NCBI GenBank assembly: GCA_947034895.1 | Contig: OX344761.1 | Span: forward strand, 91,029,447-91,093,446 | Reading direction: 5' to 3' | From: Rhytidiadelphus loreus | Lineage: Eukaryota > Streptophyta > Bryopsida > Hypnales > Hylocomiaceae | Length of the DNA stretch: 64,000 bases | In this document: positions 35,501 through 47,965 of the stretch, in pieces | Position numbering within the stretch: the first letter of the stretch is position 1 | How the letters are laid out: every line of letters begins with the position of its first letter | Translations under genes and position numbers: made by a program | The notes under the pieces: model-generated | What the model saw: only the letters and a program-made list of their open reading frames with translations | Told to the model about the DNA's origin: nothing | The model's database searches: none

Positions 35501-38500
35501 GAGTTAGGCTTTTTGTGTTTTGTATTGTCTTATATTTCGTATGACTGTGTCTACGATTGTTTTCATATATGCTTGATTTTAAATTGATGAGCAGTGAACC
35601 CTTGATTGTTTCTGTAGGACTACGGGGTCATACAGCGTCCTGGGAGGGGACAGCCCGTATATTCCTTCCACTAAGCAGGGATCTGAGACTGGCGCAGCTA
35701 GTGTAATCGCTATGCTAGATGACTACTACACCAGTGTTTATGAAACGGAAAAGTTCCAGCAGGTGTGCATAAAACACAACACTCTCCTCAACTTTACTCT
35801 GATGCTTTATCTCTGAATTGTCTTTTCACTGTCTGCTGTGGCTCATATAACTAGGTAGCCGCCGACTTTTCTGTTTGAATCTATGCTCATTCTCTTCTCA
35901 AGTTTTTTTTCCCTTTAGTCATTTCTCCTCTCAAATTCATTTTTATGTCCGAGTTCTAGGAAAGAATGTGCTATGCCATGGCGTGTGGACCATCATATAT
36001 GGTCGATCCATGCTTGTGCGTAATAGTCTTCTTAATGTGCTGATTTGATTTCTCTCCTTTCGAAACATGTAGTTACGGCAGCAGCTGGTTGCAAAAATCA
36101 GTGCGGCCAGTAAGAAAGCGCAACACAAGGTATGCCACATTGTTCCTCGTAGTACTGGTTTGTGATACACAGAAATTCTAGCGTACCTCTTTCATTTTTT
36201 CTTTGACAATGACGTGTTTTGCTGGAGATGTAAACTCTGACATTGATGATGGTCTGTCGTTCCTTGCTATGTTCATGAAAATGAATGTGAGAAAAATCAG
36301 ATTGCCGGGAAGGTAGCGGTTGCTATTAACCTTACGATCTTGGACCCTCAAACTAATGCGATAGACCACGACCATGCTTTTAAGGTCCCCGAAGACCTCT
36401 TTTTTGTGTCTATTGTTTATAGAAATTAAGTGTCCCCAGTATTTGGTTAAACTCCTTATTTGATGGATCGATAGTCGTGATAAATTTGTGCAGGTTAAAC
36501 TGTATGAAGATCAGATTAAAGCGTCCGTGGGATATGGTATGATTGCAAAAATGGCAGACCTTCTGATGGCCAACTTGCACCTTTGCGAACCTGGTGCCTC
36601 GTCAGTTACTGTGAGTGTTTTTTTCAACATGCACTTGTACCGTTCTCTGTCAATTATTCCGGTTTGGATAGGGATCCACTAATTTCAATTTCTGACGAGA
36701 CTCACAATCGTTGGATTTGGGACCAATGTGTAATGAATATAGGGTCGAGTACTTTAAAGATGTTCCTGTTATGGTTCTGACGATATCACACTTTAGCTAC
36801 CTGATTTTGAAACAGAAGAGCCAACAACAATTGCGCTAGATCCACGTCAAACTGCTCTCATTACTGCTCAGAAGCTTTATAAACGCAGGTAATTTCTTGC
36901 TTTGATTTCTTTGTTCATTTCATGCGAATAATAAGTGCAATTGCCTATTTGTATGGTCCACATTCGTCCTATATCCATATGTTCTCTCTTCCACCTACTC
37001 TGGTATTGTTGTCAGGTGAAACAAGTGATTGGACTTTCAGTGTCCCTTGCTCTATGACTCCGGTCTAATATACATTCTTAAATTGATACGACAGTCAGAA
37101 GCTAAGGAAATCTGAGAAAGCCGTGGCACCCTTGCTGGTAGAAGCCTGCAATGAGCTCACATATTTATCTCAGGTATTTTCATGAATGATATCAATGGGG
37201 ACAGCTAGATCTGCGATGTATGCTGACAATTTGTGGGAATTGATCATTGGCTTTACTTCCAATATGTCGGTCCTTGATAAGTTGGGTCCTGATCTGCATA
37301 AATGAAAAGCTTTCGTTCAGAGTATCGTATGTCAAATTAGGTTATCTTTTTTGCCAATGGACTTATTAAAACTTTTCTTTTTTGTGTCGATAATGAACGC
37401 TTACTGTTCATTCTGGTGGTGGGTTAGGTGGAAATTTCTCTACAGCAGCTGGACCAGTATACATGCACTACTGACTTGCGAAGTCTTGAAGAGGTATACC
37501 TCGCATTGATTGCTGGCTTTCAGTATGCCTTTCTTAGATCAACTCACTTCTGCTCTCTTTGTGTTACATGCTAACTGCAGTACCTATGTGTTGATGCTAA
37601 GGATGTGACTTACCTTAGTTGCTGCGATTTCCAGGTGCGAGGTGAGCTCGTTGAAGGGGCTTACTTGAAACCCATCGTAGCAGGTGATTGTGAAGGAAGA
37701 CTTTCTCTTGTCTGCTCTTAGATAGTCTCTTTCTGCTCTTGTGCTTCAGGTCTGACTTTTTTTTGGAATTTTAACCGTGCTTGCTTCCCAGGGTGTGAAC
37801 TACTATTTGACACATGCAGGGCTGTTGCAGGTACTCCATCTCCATCAAGCAAGCGCAAAAAGACGTCATCGCCCCTGGGCAATTTCACTGCCAACATGCG
37901 TCGCTTTACCTCACCGTCAGGTCAGTTTTGAATTGCTAGATTAGGATGCTGTGAAAACCGGATGCAAAACTTATACGTTTCTACAGCATCGAGGTTTTTA
38001 CATCTATCAGAGGGTAATAACTCGATCAGGATTATCTCTTAACCCTCTGAAAAATGTAAAAGCATTGTTATGGCCTTTTTTTTGAGTGCATTGCAAACTA
38101 TTTTAAGAGTTCACAGTGTGAACCTTGGATACTGGTGAAGTTGAAAACTGAAGAAAGGGAGTGCTCTGATCTAGCGTATGATTGAAATTTCAATTAGTAT
38201 TCTCGTCTCTGAAGACAACTTCTTTCAATAATCAAGTGGATTCCTCAAGTTTAGTGAACTTGTGTCTGTTCGCAGGGTACGAGGTTCTCGTGGGTCGTAA
38301 CAACCGACAAAATGATGTATTAACCAACCGTGTGGCTACGGACTACGATTTGTGGTTTCATGCTCGAAATATTCCTGGAAGTCATGTATATTTCTTCCTC
38401 TTTTCATGTACTTGTCTATTTTAATGTCACTTGCTTTTCGCCAAATAATAGAAGATACAATGATAACCGTTCTCATAAGAATGACTGGTTGTCTTCTATG

Positions 38501-39244
38501 CAATTCGATCTCCAAATGTTGCTTCGTAAGTTTCTGTTTTATTCTGAGAAGTGGATTTTCCTTTTTATAAAGGGAGATTGAGGTGATTCCTGATTTCTCA
38601 TTCTCCTTTGATTGGCAGACGCTACTGCGGGTGCCACCTGGACAAAATGCAACAGACGAGGATCTACAGTTTTCAGCTGATCTAGCTGCCTACTTCTCTA
38701 AGGTACACCATTCAAGTTTTCATCGTTGAGCTGCGGGGTTCCTTTTCTACATTCGTCTAATCAGTAGCACACCAACCTATTACCCCAGTTCTAGTAGGGT
38801 CTATTCGTCTCCCACAAAAGTAGGGGTCTTGCTAGTGAGGTGACCACTTTAATTAAAATCTCTCTCCAAGAATATGGGGACGGGTATTTCATATTAAAGC
38901 TTAAGGGAGGAAATCTCCTTGTTATAGAATGTTATGTTGGATGTAGTTACATCTGTCTGTAGGTTTATTTTTTTATGCTTCAATATGGCATCAATCCAAG
39001 AGTTACTGAATCTGATCATAATCCCTGCAATTGTACAAACCCGATGACGTACAATTAATGTCTTTTGGTTGTTTTCTGGCAGGCTCGAGGGAGTGGTAAG
39101 GTACCAGTATCATATACGAACCCCAAATTCCTTCAAAAGATGAAAGGCGGCAAACCGGGCATGGTGAAAGTGGAGAAGGAGAGTGTCCTGCTTGGACGTG
39201 CTTCTGACCCACCCGAAGTTCCCCAGTTGATAGCAATTACTTAG
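32523..39244 (+). CDS. NFACT (RqcH/Rqc2-like) protein, probably plastid-targeted, 19 exons
   Basis: NFACT proteins bind stalled large ribosomal subunits with peptidyl-tRNA and, in bacteria (RqcH), add alanine tails that mark the nascent chain for degradation. My model gives 695 aa with all junctions in phase: 32523-32781, 33271-33548, 33847-34005, 34387-34472, 34785-34845, 34981-35055, 35191-35294, 35618-35762, 36073-36129, 36292-36312, 36494-36610, 36797-36888, 37095-37173, 37428-37493, 37635-37676, 37830-37920, 38276-38385, 38619-38702, 39083-39244. Residues 1-86 are Ser/Arg/Lys-rich and acid-poor, as in a plastid transit peptide. NFACT-N is about 88-260 (GRYSNV, ACAYQ), a helix-hairpin-helix follows ([12 protein letters not shown], about 283-297), then the middle helical region (ADLLMANLH), and NFACT-R is about 577-690 ([26 protein letters not shown]). 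The short form matches the bacterial/organellar type, not the longer cytosolic NEMF. The 21-bp exon and the exon at 37635 are the least certain. Confidence 0.85.
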
Positions 39245-39936
39245 TAGTTTGTAATTCCCATGATTGAGGGCTAGCATTTGTTAAATCAAAGCTGGAAATA
39301 CCAGAATAGCTCGTACTTCCAGTATGAGAAATTCGTATCATCTTTATCCCAGAAACAGGCATCAACTGAATTGGATTTCCTGTGGTTTCAAGTGAAGAGG
39401 TTTCGAATGAAAAAACGGAGAGTTTTCTTCATGCAATTTTGAATATTGAAATACTCGAAGCATCAACCCACCAAGCTAGAGTCGATACTTTCTCGTTTCT
39501 ACTTACGCTCAGACCTCTGTAATTGCACCCTCTCAAATTGCACATTCTCAATATATCTTGAGAGTCTCTAATGTTACGTTCACATCTGATTGGGCAACTT
39601 CCACATGGCAAGTTGTGAACACATGTAACAGGAGTCCATTCGTCCCTCGAGGCAGTGCATTTAGAGAGGTGTATTACATTTGTACAGGTGGAGTGAAAAA
39701 ACACTGCAAAGACATGCGTACCGGTATACATGACAGATATGGTGTTACGCTCCCATGCTCTCAAGAAGGTGCCCACTGGTTCTCAGAGACCGTTGCAAGA
39801 AAAAATCATGAAACATGGTGCCGGTTAGTACTGTCGTCATCTTCCTGGACAGATCAAGGAGCGCAAGGAGCAGCATCCGAAGCGTAGCAGAGTTCGGATT
39901 GTAAGCTGATTGTAACTAATTGTAAGCTTTGCAACC
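39245..39936. other. Intergenic: NFACT 3' end and ATP synthase subunit promoter
   Basis: The two genes are in the same direction, 692 bases apart. No further gene seen. The GC-richer part after 39550 probably includes the promoter and leader of the next gene. Confidence 0.4.
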
Positions 39937-41382
39937 ATGGCCAAGCCTCCGCCGATAGTTGGAAGGTCTGCCATTGGAGTGGCATTCTCCGAGGCCGCCC
40001 GGAACTGGCCGTTCGTTTTTGGCTTTGCCGTCACCTTGGGCATCGTCACCTGGATGTCCCAAAACTTGGACCGTAAGTCTCACCTGCACTCGCCTTGAAA
40101 TTTGCTTTCCCAGGAGATCCATTCTTTGTAGCACTTTGTGTCCCTTTGTTGTATGCTATTTTCTTGGTCAGATTTTCAGAATTCTTGGTTACGATTCCAG
40201 CAAGCAGGCCGATGAGTTTGTTTGACAAGATGTGGGCATTTTGGTTTCAACGAAGTGTTGCTTTGTGGTTTATGGATGCAGTCTCCTTCTTTTTACAATC
40301 GATTTGTTTGAAGTAATTTCCCTACATTTCCTAAGTATTGATTCCCTTATCGTCTCTGCCGCCAGGCGATGGACAAATCGTGTCCTTGGAGTCTTGACCT
40401 TTCTTTCCTGCATAAGGTGTTGCTTGTAGTTATGGGTAGTTATGGATTCGTGACCAGGTTCTTGGTTATGAATTTTTGGTGACAAATTTTAGCAAGCAGG
40501 TTGATGAGTGTGTTGACAGCAGGTGGACATTTTGGGTATTACTATGTAGTGTATGGATGCAATCTCCTGCTTTAGAGGATCTCGTTTGAAGTCATATTTT
40601 TATATTACCCTTTGATTCCCTTATCGTCTCTGTTGCCTGGCGATGGACAAGCCATGCCTTTGGAGTCATGATCTTTCTTTCCTGCACCATGTGAGGCTTG
40701 TAGTATTAATGTGGATCCACTGTGTCCTTGTTGAGGTTATTGGTGTAATCTCTAGTTGTTGGGATAAAATCATTTAAAAGGAGGTTTTATACTACGTAAC
40801 ATTCTTTAGCTGCATCCTTTACTTTGAGAATCGGAATCAACGTCCCATTCTAACGTGACTAAGCTGGCTTTATGAACTTGAAGCATTATTCTACTCCCAT
40901 AGAACTCCTATTGGCTCTTTGCTATGTTATTAATGACAAGTCAGTATACAATTTTTATATTAACATTTGATAGAATCTTAATGATGGATTTGGATTCTTG
41001 GTTGCAGTCGTAGGCTTCTGAATAATTTTATGTGGTGTGTTTGCCCTACTCTCGAGCTTTGGCATAAAGTTGAATCTTGAAATATGCTCTTTCTTCAGGA
41101 AATAAGATACCAGTCACGAAATTAGGTTGGCTGGCTGGACTTTGGTCCAAGTAAATTAAAATTGTTGCAAATTTCGGTTTGTAAATGTAGATCATATCAT
41201 GCTCTCACGTTTTTAATTATCATGAGTAAATGCCATATTTGAAGGAATTTCTTCTTTTCATTCATCGGGAAGCTATTGTTTCGGATACTTGCACCTGGAT
41301 GTGGATAATTACGTGTAATAATCTTCATGCAGCCAAGGACGCTCAGAAGTCACCCTTCATCAACCCCAATGCTCACAGGTAA
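39937..41382 (+). CDS. Mitochondrial ATP synthase 6 kDa subunit
   Basis: Plant mitochondrial F1Fo ATP synthase contains a 6-kDa single-span subunit. Two exons are read: 39937-40072 and 41333-41382, joined across a 1260-bp GT-AG intron, giving 61 aa. Residues 22-39 (NWPFVFGFAVTLGIVTWM) form the membrane span. The hydrophilic tail (PKDAQKSPFINPNAHR) corresponds to the conserved tail of this family (in Arabidopsis the tail follows the same pattern of acidic/Lys-Ala, Ser/Phe, then a basic end). The N-terminus differs from the angiosperm version and is a little longer. The second exon is only 50 bases, which is why no long open frame shows it. The start is the first ATG, with a good context (ACC ATG G). 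Confidence 0.75.
40182..40715 (+). repeat. Tandem duplication inside the intron of the ATP synthase subunit gene
   Basis: Two diverged copies (about 40182-40440 and 40459-40715, offset about 292 bp) share blocks such as TTCTTGGTTA, AGCAAGCAGG..GATGAG, TGATTCCCTTATCGTCTCTG, GGCGATGGACAA and CTTTCTTTCCTGCA. The duplication enlarges the intron and adds no coding sequence. Confidence 0.8.
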
Positions 41383-44177
41383 AGAATTCGCCGACTCGAT
41401 ACTTTACTTACGCTCTTGCATCACAGAGTTATATAATTTCGAGCGTATTCCAGAAGAGAAAACAAGCTTCTACTTAATTTTCTTTAGTAGTTGCGAGGAT
41501 TCGCCATTCTTCATTGTAGATGGCAAATAAAAAATGAAGAGTCAAATGTCCGACATTCTCTGTATAGAACATGAGTGGCACTAAATGGGTGACTTATACC
41601 TATCTTCTTCATGATTGTATCTTTTGGTATCTCTCCTTGAGATGTGACCAAGATCGTATACAAAATAATCTGTATTTCTTTTCCAAACGTGTTGAGGCAG
41701 CTCCTCAAGAATGTTATGTACGCTCTTTTGTATTAACATGTCTCCATGTGGCAGATGAATTGTCAACGTTCCTGAGACCAATTTGTGGGTTAAACCCGTC
41801 ATGGCGGAGAGGCGTCAGTTTTAAACCAGCACAGATCGAAGCACATTGACTACTACTGCTACAAGATTGAGATGTGATGGTAACTCAAACATTGGAGGGC
41901 GAGGATTTTCAAAGTTGCTGGAACGTTACGGTGTTTTCTCGTAGTTTTAGCGTTTAGAATTTCTCTTTGGGGTCTTACTTAGAACGTCGTCCATTCGCTG
42001 ATGGTTGCTTGGACTACAAATTGGTAGTTGTGCCATGTCAGTGAGAACGATCACAAACTGTTTTAAGATGCTCTACATTCGGTGAAAAATGAATTCCATC
42101 TCTGCCATCGAAGCTTGTAACTTATAAGCTTGAATATGCACATGTTTCGTTTGAGCTCTGAGGGGCATGTGAAGATGCCCAGGTATTGGATTCTACTACT
42201 GAAGAGTGATGCCATTTACGAAACATGTTCGGGTCTATTGATGCTGGCCTTATTCCACTAGGCTTGTAAATATGCAACCTGGAGATCAGAAGCTTACAGA
42301 ATGGTGAGTGAGTTACCACTTACCAGCAGCGAGTTAGGGCAAAGCCCAGCAGGCTCAACACATTTTCCTTTAATTCACCGTAGACCATGCTATTGAGTTT
42401 GCAAGATGACAGATTGGTAATCATGTTACCGGTGCCCTAAGCATCGATATTTTCTTAATTAGAGCATCTGTACCCATGCGCACTAAATCTGACGCTCTAA
42501 AAGTTAACATTTATTTATTTTTGAAGAGCCCTCATAATTTCTATTATCCACCTTTGCTCACCACATATGACCTATAAATAGACAAGGGACTGCTCATCAA
42601 GAAGAACAAGAACAATGTGACCATAAGGCTCTATCCTAGGTAAACAACAATATTAGTTTATTGATAGTGGATGGACAGTGAGGAAATTAAACAAAGAAAG
42701 GTTTGAATCAATGATATGCAAGTGGAATTAAAAGAATTTTAATATTAGACCCCATCTAACCAGTTGCTCATGGGAGGAGAGGGTTTGACTAGTCAAATAC
42801 TCTCCAATCAACCTCCAACCGTGTTGTGTAGTGTGAATGTGGTTGTAGATAGGATTTGGAAACTCAAATTTAGAAACTACAGTAGATGCCATAGCCAATA
42901 AAGTAGCTAGGATTTCAAGGGCCATACACTAGGATTGAGTGTCAAGAGAATATTGTGAGGGACATGGAATACTTATTATCCACATTTGAAGAGTGTCAAA
43001 TCTTTAGTGCACAAGGGTGTTGGTGAGTTAGAAAACTACAACAACCACTAATTTAGTCAAGCATTTACGCTCAACCAATGGTCTCAAATGTGATTTTTAT
43101 AATTAGCTGAAGTTGTTAAAAATGGTTCTATTTTAATGAAAATTCAAATTTAACCGTGGTCTTCTTATACTTTATAGCTATAAAAATACCTAGTAGAAGT
43201 TTTTCTAAAATTAGTCAAATTGGTGAACACTACATCCAACCCTTTCTAGTCATAAGATAACTACACCTAAAACCAACACCTTCCTAAAATTCACATTTAC
43301 AAATTCTTACCTAAAATGTACTCCCACTCTTAATGAGAGTTCAATGTCTATTTTAGAAACACCTATTTTCAGCACTTCGATAATTCATAATTTATTCCTA
43401 TGGTGTCCAAAAAATGCATTCTAAGAGAATCTAAAATCTCCTTGTAACTACCAACAAGACTCCACAAAAAGGTGACAAAACAATTTTCCTTCAAGCTGCC
43501 ACTTACGATTTAGTGGCACTCTTCACCATTTGCAACATGGGTCGTAGCACTTTTAACTTAAACTTAGGCATTGCCCATCTCTCACCGCTGGCTTTGCTTC
43601 CGTCTTGTGCCTCCCGTTGTTCGTTATCATTTCTTAATTTGTGAAACCACTGTGCTTCGCCAATTCATACCTTTTGTATTACATTTCTTCTGCCTCTACT
43701 TATTAGGGTTGTACATGAATCAAGCATTCCATCAACCCTAAATTCTCGAGTTCCTGAGTAATTTCAAGAATGTTATGTTGAAGGTATTGTGGAGGATTTG
43801 CATTGAAGATGGAGAACCTACTAACTACACCAAAGAAGTTACTTGCCTATGATAATTGACTGAGTATCAAGACCTTCATTTTAAAACTCAAGACGTGAGA
43901 GGATGTATTACAAAGGAGGAGAATATTAGAGCATCTTGGATACTTTGATTCTATAATAATTAGCAGTTGAGCCCAAGATGTTCACAACTCCTGACAAGAG
44001 TGTAATGTTGATGATGTTCTACAGTGCCTTACAGAATGGTGAGAGAGGTCCATAGAAGAGAAGCTACTATCGCACTGAGGAAGAAGCAACCCTTTTTCCT
44101 GTAGCTGCATTGTGATTAGCATAACTATACTTGCCTGTAATAATTGGTGGAGTAACAGTACTCTCATTTTTGAAATC
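41383..44177. other. Intergenic DNA, no gene supported
   Basis: The first part is presumably the 3' UTR of the ATP synthase subunit. The remainder is AT-rich with short frames. Segments near 43760 and 43980 (TCAAGAATGTTATG, CAACTCCTGACAAGAGTGTAATG) resemble the sequence just before the next gene (44400-44430), so this region contains old duplications of that promoter. Confidence 0.4.
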
Positions 44178-44418
44178 AGGATGTGGATATGTGCCACAGA
44201 AGTGAGATGTAAGAGAATTGGAGCATTTTGTAAACCCTAATTCTTGCGTGGATTAGTAGTCGGAACCGAAAGTGTTTGCAACTCCTTATGTTTGAGGTTT
44301 GAAATCGAGATGTGGGGGGATATGTGCCAAAGGAAGGAGATGTTAGCGAATTGGAGCATTTTGTAAGCCCTAATTCCTGCATGAATTAGGACTTCGACCG
44401 AAGGTGTTCGCAACTCCT
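44178..44418. repeat. Two tandem copies of a 110-130 bp segment upstream of the unknown gene
   Basis: Copies at about 44178-44290 and 44309-44418 share GATATGTGCC, GAATTGGAGCATTTTGTAA, CCCTAATTC and GCAACTCCTT. They end less than 100 bases before the next gene's start codon, so the repeat probably lies in its promoter or leader. Confidence 0.8.
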
Positions 44419-44514
44419 TTCAAGAATGTTATGTGAAGAATGTTATGTGAAGGGTTATTCTACAGAGCCTGATGAGATGTTGAAAGATTTGCATTGAAAG
44501 AAAGAGGGACTGCT

Positions 44515-47500
44515 ATGGCTCCGAAGAAGGTGAGCATTTTGGAGCCGCCCAAGGAAGTGGCAGTTGCAGAGGAGGAGCTTCCATTTTCGCCACCACCGGA
44601 GTCGCCCGAGGAGATCAATGCAAGACTTGCAGAGGAGCGAAAAGCTGAGCAACGTGAGCTCGACAATGCGTGGAAGAAGATTCCGTACGTGGACCAGAAG
44701 GACCTCGGCCCTGGAAATTATGCTGGCATGGAGATGATGCAATTGATGAAGCCATGGCACAATGTATGGAAATACCTTCTTCCTCCTCTCAAACATACTG
44801 TTCGTTTAGGTTTGCATCCCAATGTGTCTGTATTCTGGAAAACGAGCTCACTTATCAGGTCAGTTCAGTTTGTCAGCCACTTGATTTACGCCCTCCGACC
44901 AGAAATAAGTGTCCACTTTGGACCTCATGGTTTTTAGTTTGTTTTGAGTAGGTCATATGGAAGATTTCTTGTGTCCAATTTATTTAGGCTGGAATGACCA
45001 CATGCAACGTTTGATAATTTGATGTTCGAATCATCTTTGAAATGACAAAATTAGCGGCATTTGAGTACTGAGGGTTTCAAATGATCTCATGAATTTTATC
45101 TTTTGTGTGATTTGGAATTTTTTAGTGGGTGACATTGTTGAGGTGAATTTGTTGAGGGGTTAGAATATTTTGTTTGTTCAATTTGGTGAGCTTCCAAATT
45201 GTACCAAGGTTAGGGTTAGGATTGCTCATGAGTCGTGGGAGAATATGTTTGCAATAATAGGTGAGGATGGTGTTAGCCACTACTATGTATACCTGGCATG
45301 GGGTTTATAGACTTGGAGGGGTGTCTAAGAGGATTTGGTTTTATTTACTTGAATCTCTCTCTTTTCAGAACGTTTGTCATACTGCATACCAATTTTTAGG
45401 GGTTTTAGGACAAGGTTGAGTTGGTTTTAACTACGATTGTGTATTGCTCATTGCTGACAAGAGAATTGTTTTCTACAGGGAGGGCATCCCCACGACTTTT
45501 ATAAAGCAAGCCGCCTTTCCCGGCCTACCGATCTAGCAAAGCATTACGAATTTGGTGAGCTTCTGAAGGTGATAAACAGATCAAAGAGTAGTAGTAATAT
45601 CTTGGACAGAAGTAGCTCTAGGATACTCTCAAGTTCCAAATACTGATACAATAGGCAAACACTCATCGGTCCTGTCGATAGCTTTAGTTTCACTATGTAA
45701 TTGTGTGTTGACCCCAGGCCTTGATTGGTGTTTTTTTCTTGCACTTTATCTCTCTGCACTGCAATGAAGTTCCTTCATTTGTGTAAATAAAATAAAATAC
45801 GGATACAACACAACTCACAGATACTCATCTACCGAGTATATGAGTCATTAGGGTAAACTTCAAATAAAAAACATTCTATTAATTGTGTACCTTCCAAATC
45901 CAAAAAAATGGCGAGAAAGCTTCAGAGATTACTCATTGTGTTTGATCAATGGAAAGTGGGTGGTGTGTGATGGGTGAACAGAGACATGACAGCTTAATAT
46001 TTGAACTGGAAGCATGGCGACAGCGTGAGTTCCTCAAGGATGACATGAAGATACAAATGGTGAAGATGTACGAGATTCAAAAGGAGCGTGCCAAATTCCA
46101 AAGCATGCCTCCTGATCTCCTTCTGCGTTCAATTCTGCATTATAACTCAAAACCACTAGAAACGAGGTTTTCGGCACCAAGCTCCAGTACTGAAGTTGGG
46201 TGCCCCAAGACCTACTTTCTACTGGTGTAACCTGCAATAGTTTTTTTTGGTAAAATTAGACTTTTCAATAAATTTTAAAAATATTAGTGCAGAGATGTGC
46301 AATGGGAAGATGATATTTATGTAGATTAGAGATATATAGTCACCTTATTGAAATTGTTAATAAGTTCTGAGCCCAATATTTTAGAGAGTGGTGACTTGAG
46401 CACTCTCCAAATAGGTACACACACAGGATGTCTCCCCACTGCATACATTGCCTTTCCATGATGATGGTTAAAATTTCTTGAAAAATCTTATTCTAGCGAA
46501 AACCATGTTCTAACTCGAAATTGCGCCAAACCAAGAAGCTAATGGCGTCGGTATTGAGCTCTTCATTGTGACATTGTTGTGCAGAGTTGCGGAAGGAGAT
46601 CCGAGCAGAGCAGCTACATTACGAGAGCACTCTCCAGTGGCCACTCTCTCCACATGCAGTAAGGTCTGGCTTTGAAACTGATGAGGAAGAAGAAGCTCCA
46701 GAACCTGCAGAGCCTGGAGAAACAGGAACAGAAATTCCTGACGGGGAGCTACCGGAAGGGTTGCCACCTGAGGAACCTGGTCCTATGGCATCCAGCTCTG
46801 AAGCTGGCTCAGGTGGGCAACTAGACAACTTTTAGAAGGATTTTCTTTTTTCATTTTCACTTTTTAAGGTATGTTTACGTTTGCGTTTGGTATTAGAAGT
46901 GGTGTTAGCAAAGCCAATCTAGTCCAAAGTTGTACCCTAAGTCATTCCCAAGATCCTTGCTAACACCACTCTTAATACTAAGTGTGAACATTCCTTAAGA
47001 TTTAATTAACATTCTCACGACGTAATTGGTCCCAGTGGATATAGTTCATGGAAATGACTTGTATCCAATATTATTTTATTTGATGTTGTTGAGCTTTAGA
47101 ATCCTTAGATAAGAAGTAATAAAGCAGTAATAAGGACATTGTTTTTGTAAGGATCCTTGGATATAATAGGGGATTTTTTGAATTCAGTATATATTAAGAT
47201 GCATGTGGAAAATATTTATTATAAATCATAGGTTTCATAGACAATATCAACATGAAATAATATCACTATAAACCAAATCAACATTATTTTCTTAGACTAT
47301 ACTCTGATGTGTTGGTTACTCACGTATTATCTTTAATTTGACAATCTCATTATAACCTTTACTGGTTTCTTATGTGTTTCTTATAAGCCAAAAAGTACTT
47401 ATTTTGCGGAAGACCCTTGCTTATAAAATGTTGCTTGCCTGGGAAGCTGGCGAGACAGGGGACACTCCTTCCGAAGGCACTACCTCTCCACGGAGAAAGA

Positions 47501-47965
47501 AGAAAGTTGCTCCACGGATGCGATACTCTTTGTTCCATCACGACATGCCCAGGCACTTGAGACGAGTGGTTCCACCATCTCCTCCTGAGAAGCCACCAGA
47601 ATACTCGTCTCCTGTTGCCACTCACACTCCAGCTTGGAGTAAGTTACGGAGAATATATCCACAACCATTTAGCTCATGATCATATTTGTCAATTGTGCAT
47701 TCCTAACATGTAATAAACATCGTTCTCACAAGTTTTCAAACGTCACATGGAGGTTTGATGAAAAATTTACGTGATAGAAAGCTCCAGGCTTCATGTTCTG
47801 ACTTGGTGAATCGGAAATGTTGCAGTTAAAGGAAAGGCACAATACACCAGTGAATTGGCTCAATTAGTGATTGATCTGGATGCGTGGGAGGAAAAGCTTC
47901 CAGGAGGTGCGGGTGGTGGAGGTGCTGGGGGTGCTGGTAAGAAGAAAGACTCCGTCAAAAAGTGA
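44515..47965 (+). CDS. Unrecognised protein with acidic, Pro/Glu-rich regions, about six exons
   Basis: I do not recognise this protein. An in-phase model is: 44515-44763, 45479-45568, 45982-46224, 46587-46812, about 47390-47637, 47826-47965; about 390 aa in all. Exon 1 codes for a Glu/Pro-rich start (MAPKKVSILEPPKE, then a charged helix and PYVDQKDLGPGNY). Exon 2 has HPHDFYKASRLSRPTD. Exon 3 is a charged, probably coiled-coil helix (ELEAWRQREFLKDDMKIQMV). Exon 4 is strongly acidic (DEEEEAPEP). Exon 5 is basic and Pro-rich (PRRKKK, HHDMPRHLRR). The last exon ends in a Gly-rich tail and KKKDSVKK before TGA. The start of exon 5 is uncertain (47390 or 47435), and an alternative is that exon 4 reads on to a stop at 46835. 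A structural or scaffold role is possible, but no function is assigned. Confidence 0.6.
46864..46998. mobile_element. 127-bp MITE with TTAA target duplication, inside an intron
   Basis: The element at 46868-46994 is flanked on both sides by TTAA. Its ends (GGTATGTTTACGTTT... and ...AGTGTGAACATTCC) are inverted repeats of about 40 bp, including GTGGTGTTAGCAA against TTGCTAACACCAC, leaving little internal sequence. It lies in the fourth intron of the unrecognised gene. TTAA duplication is typical of piggyBac-like MITEs; a 3-bp TAA (Tourist) reading is also possible. Confidence 0.8.
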
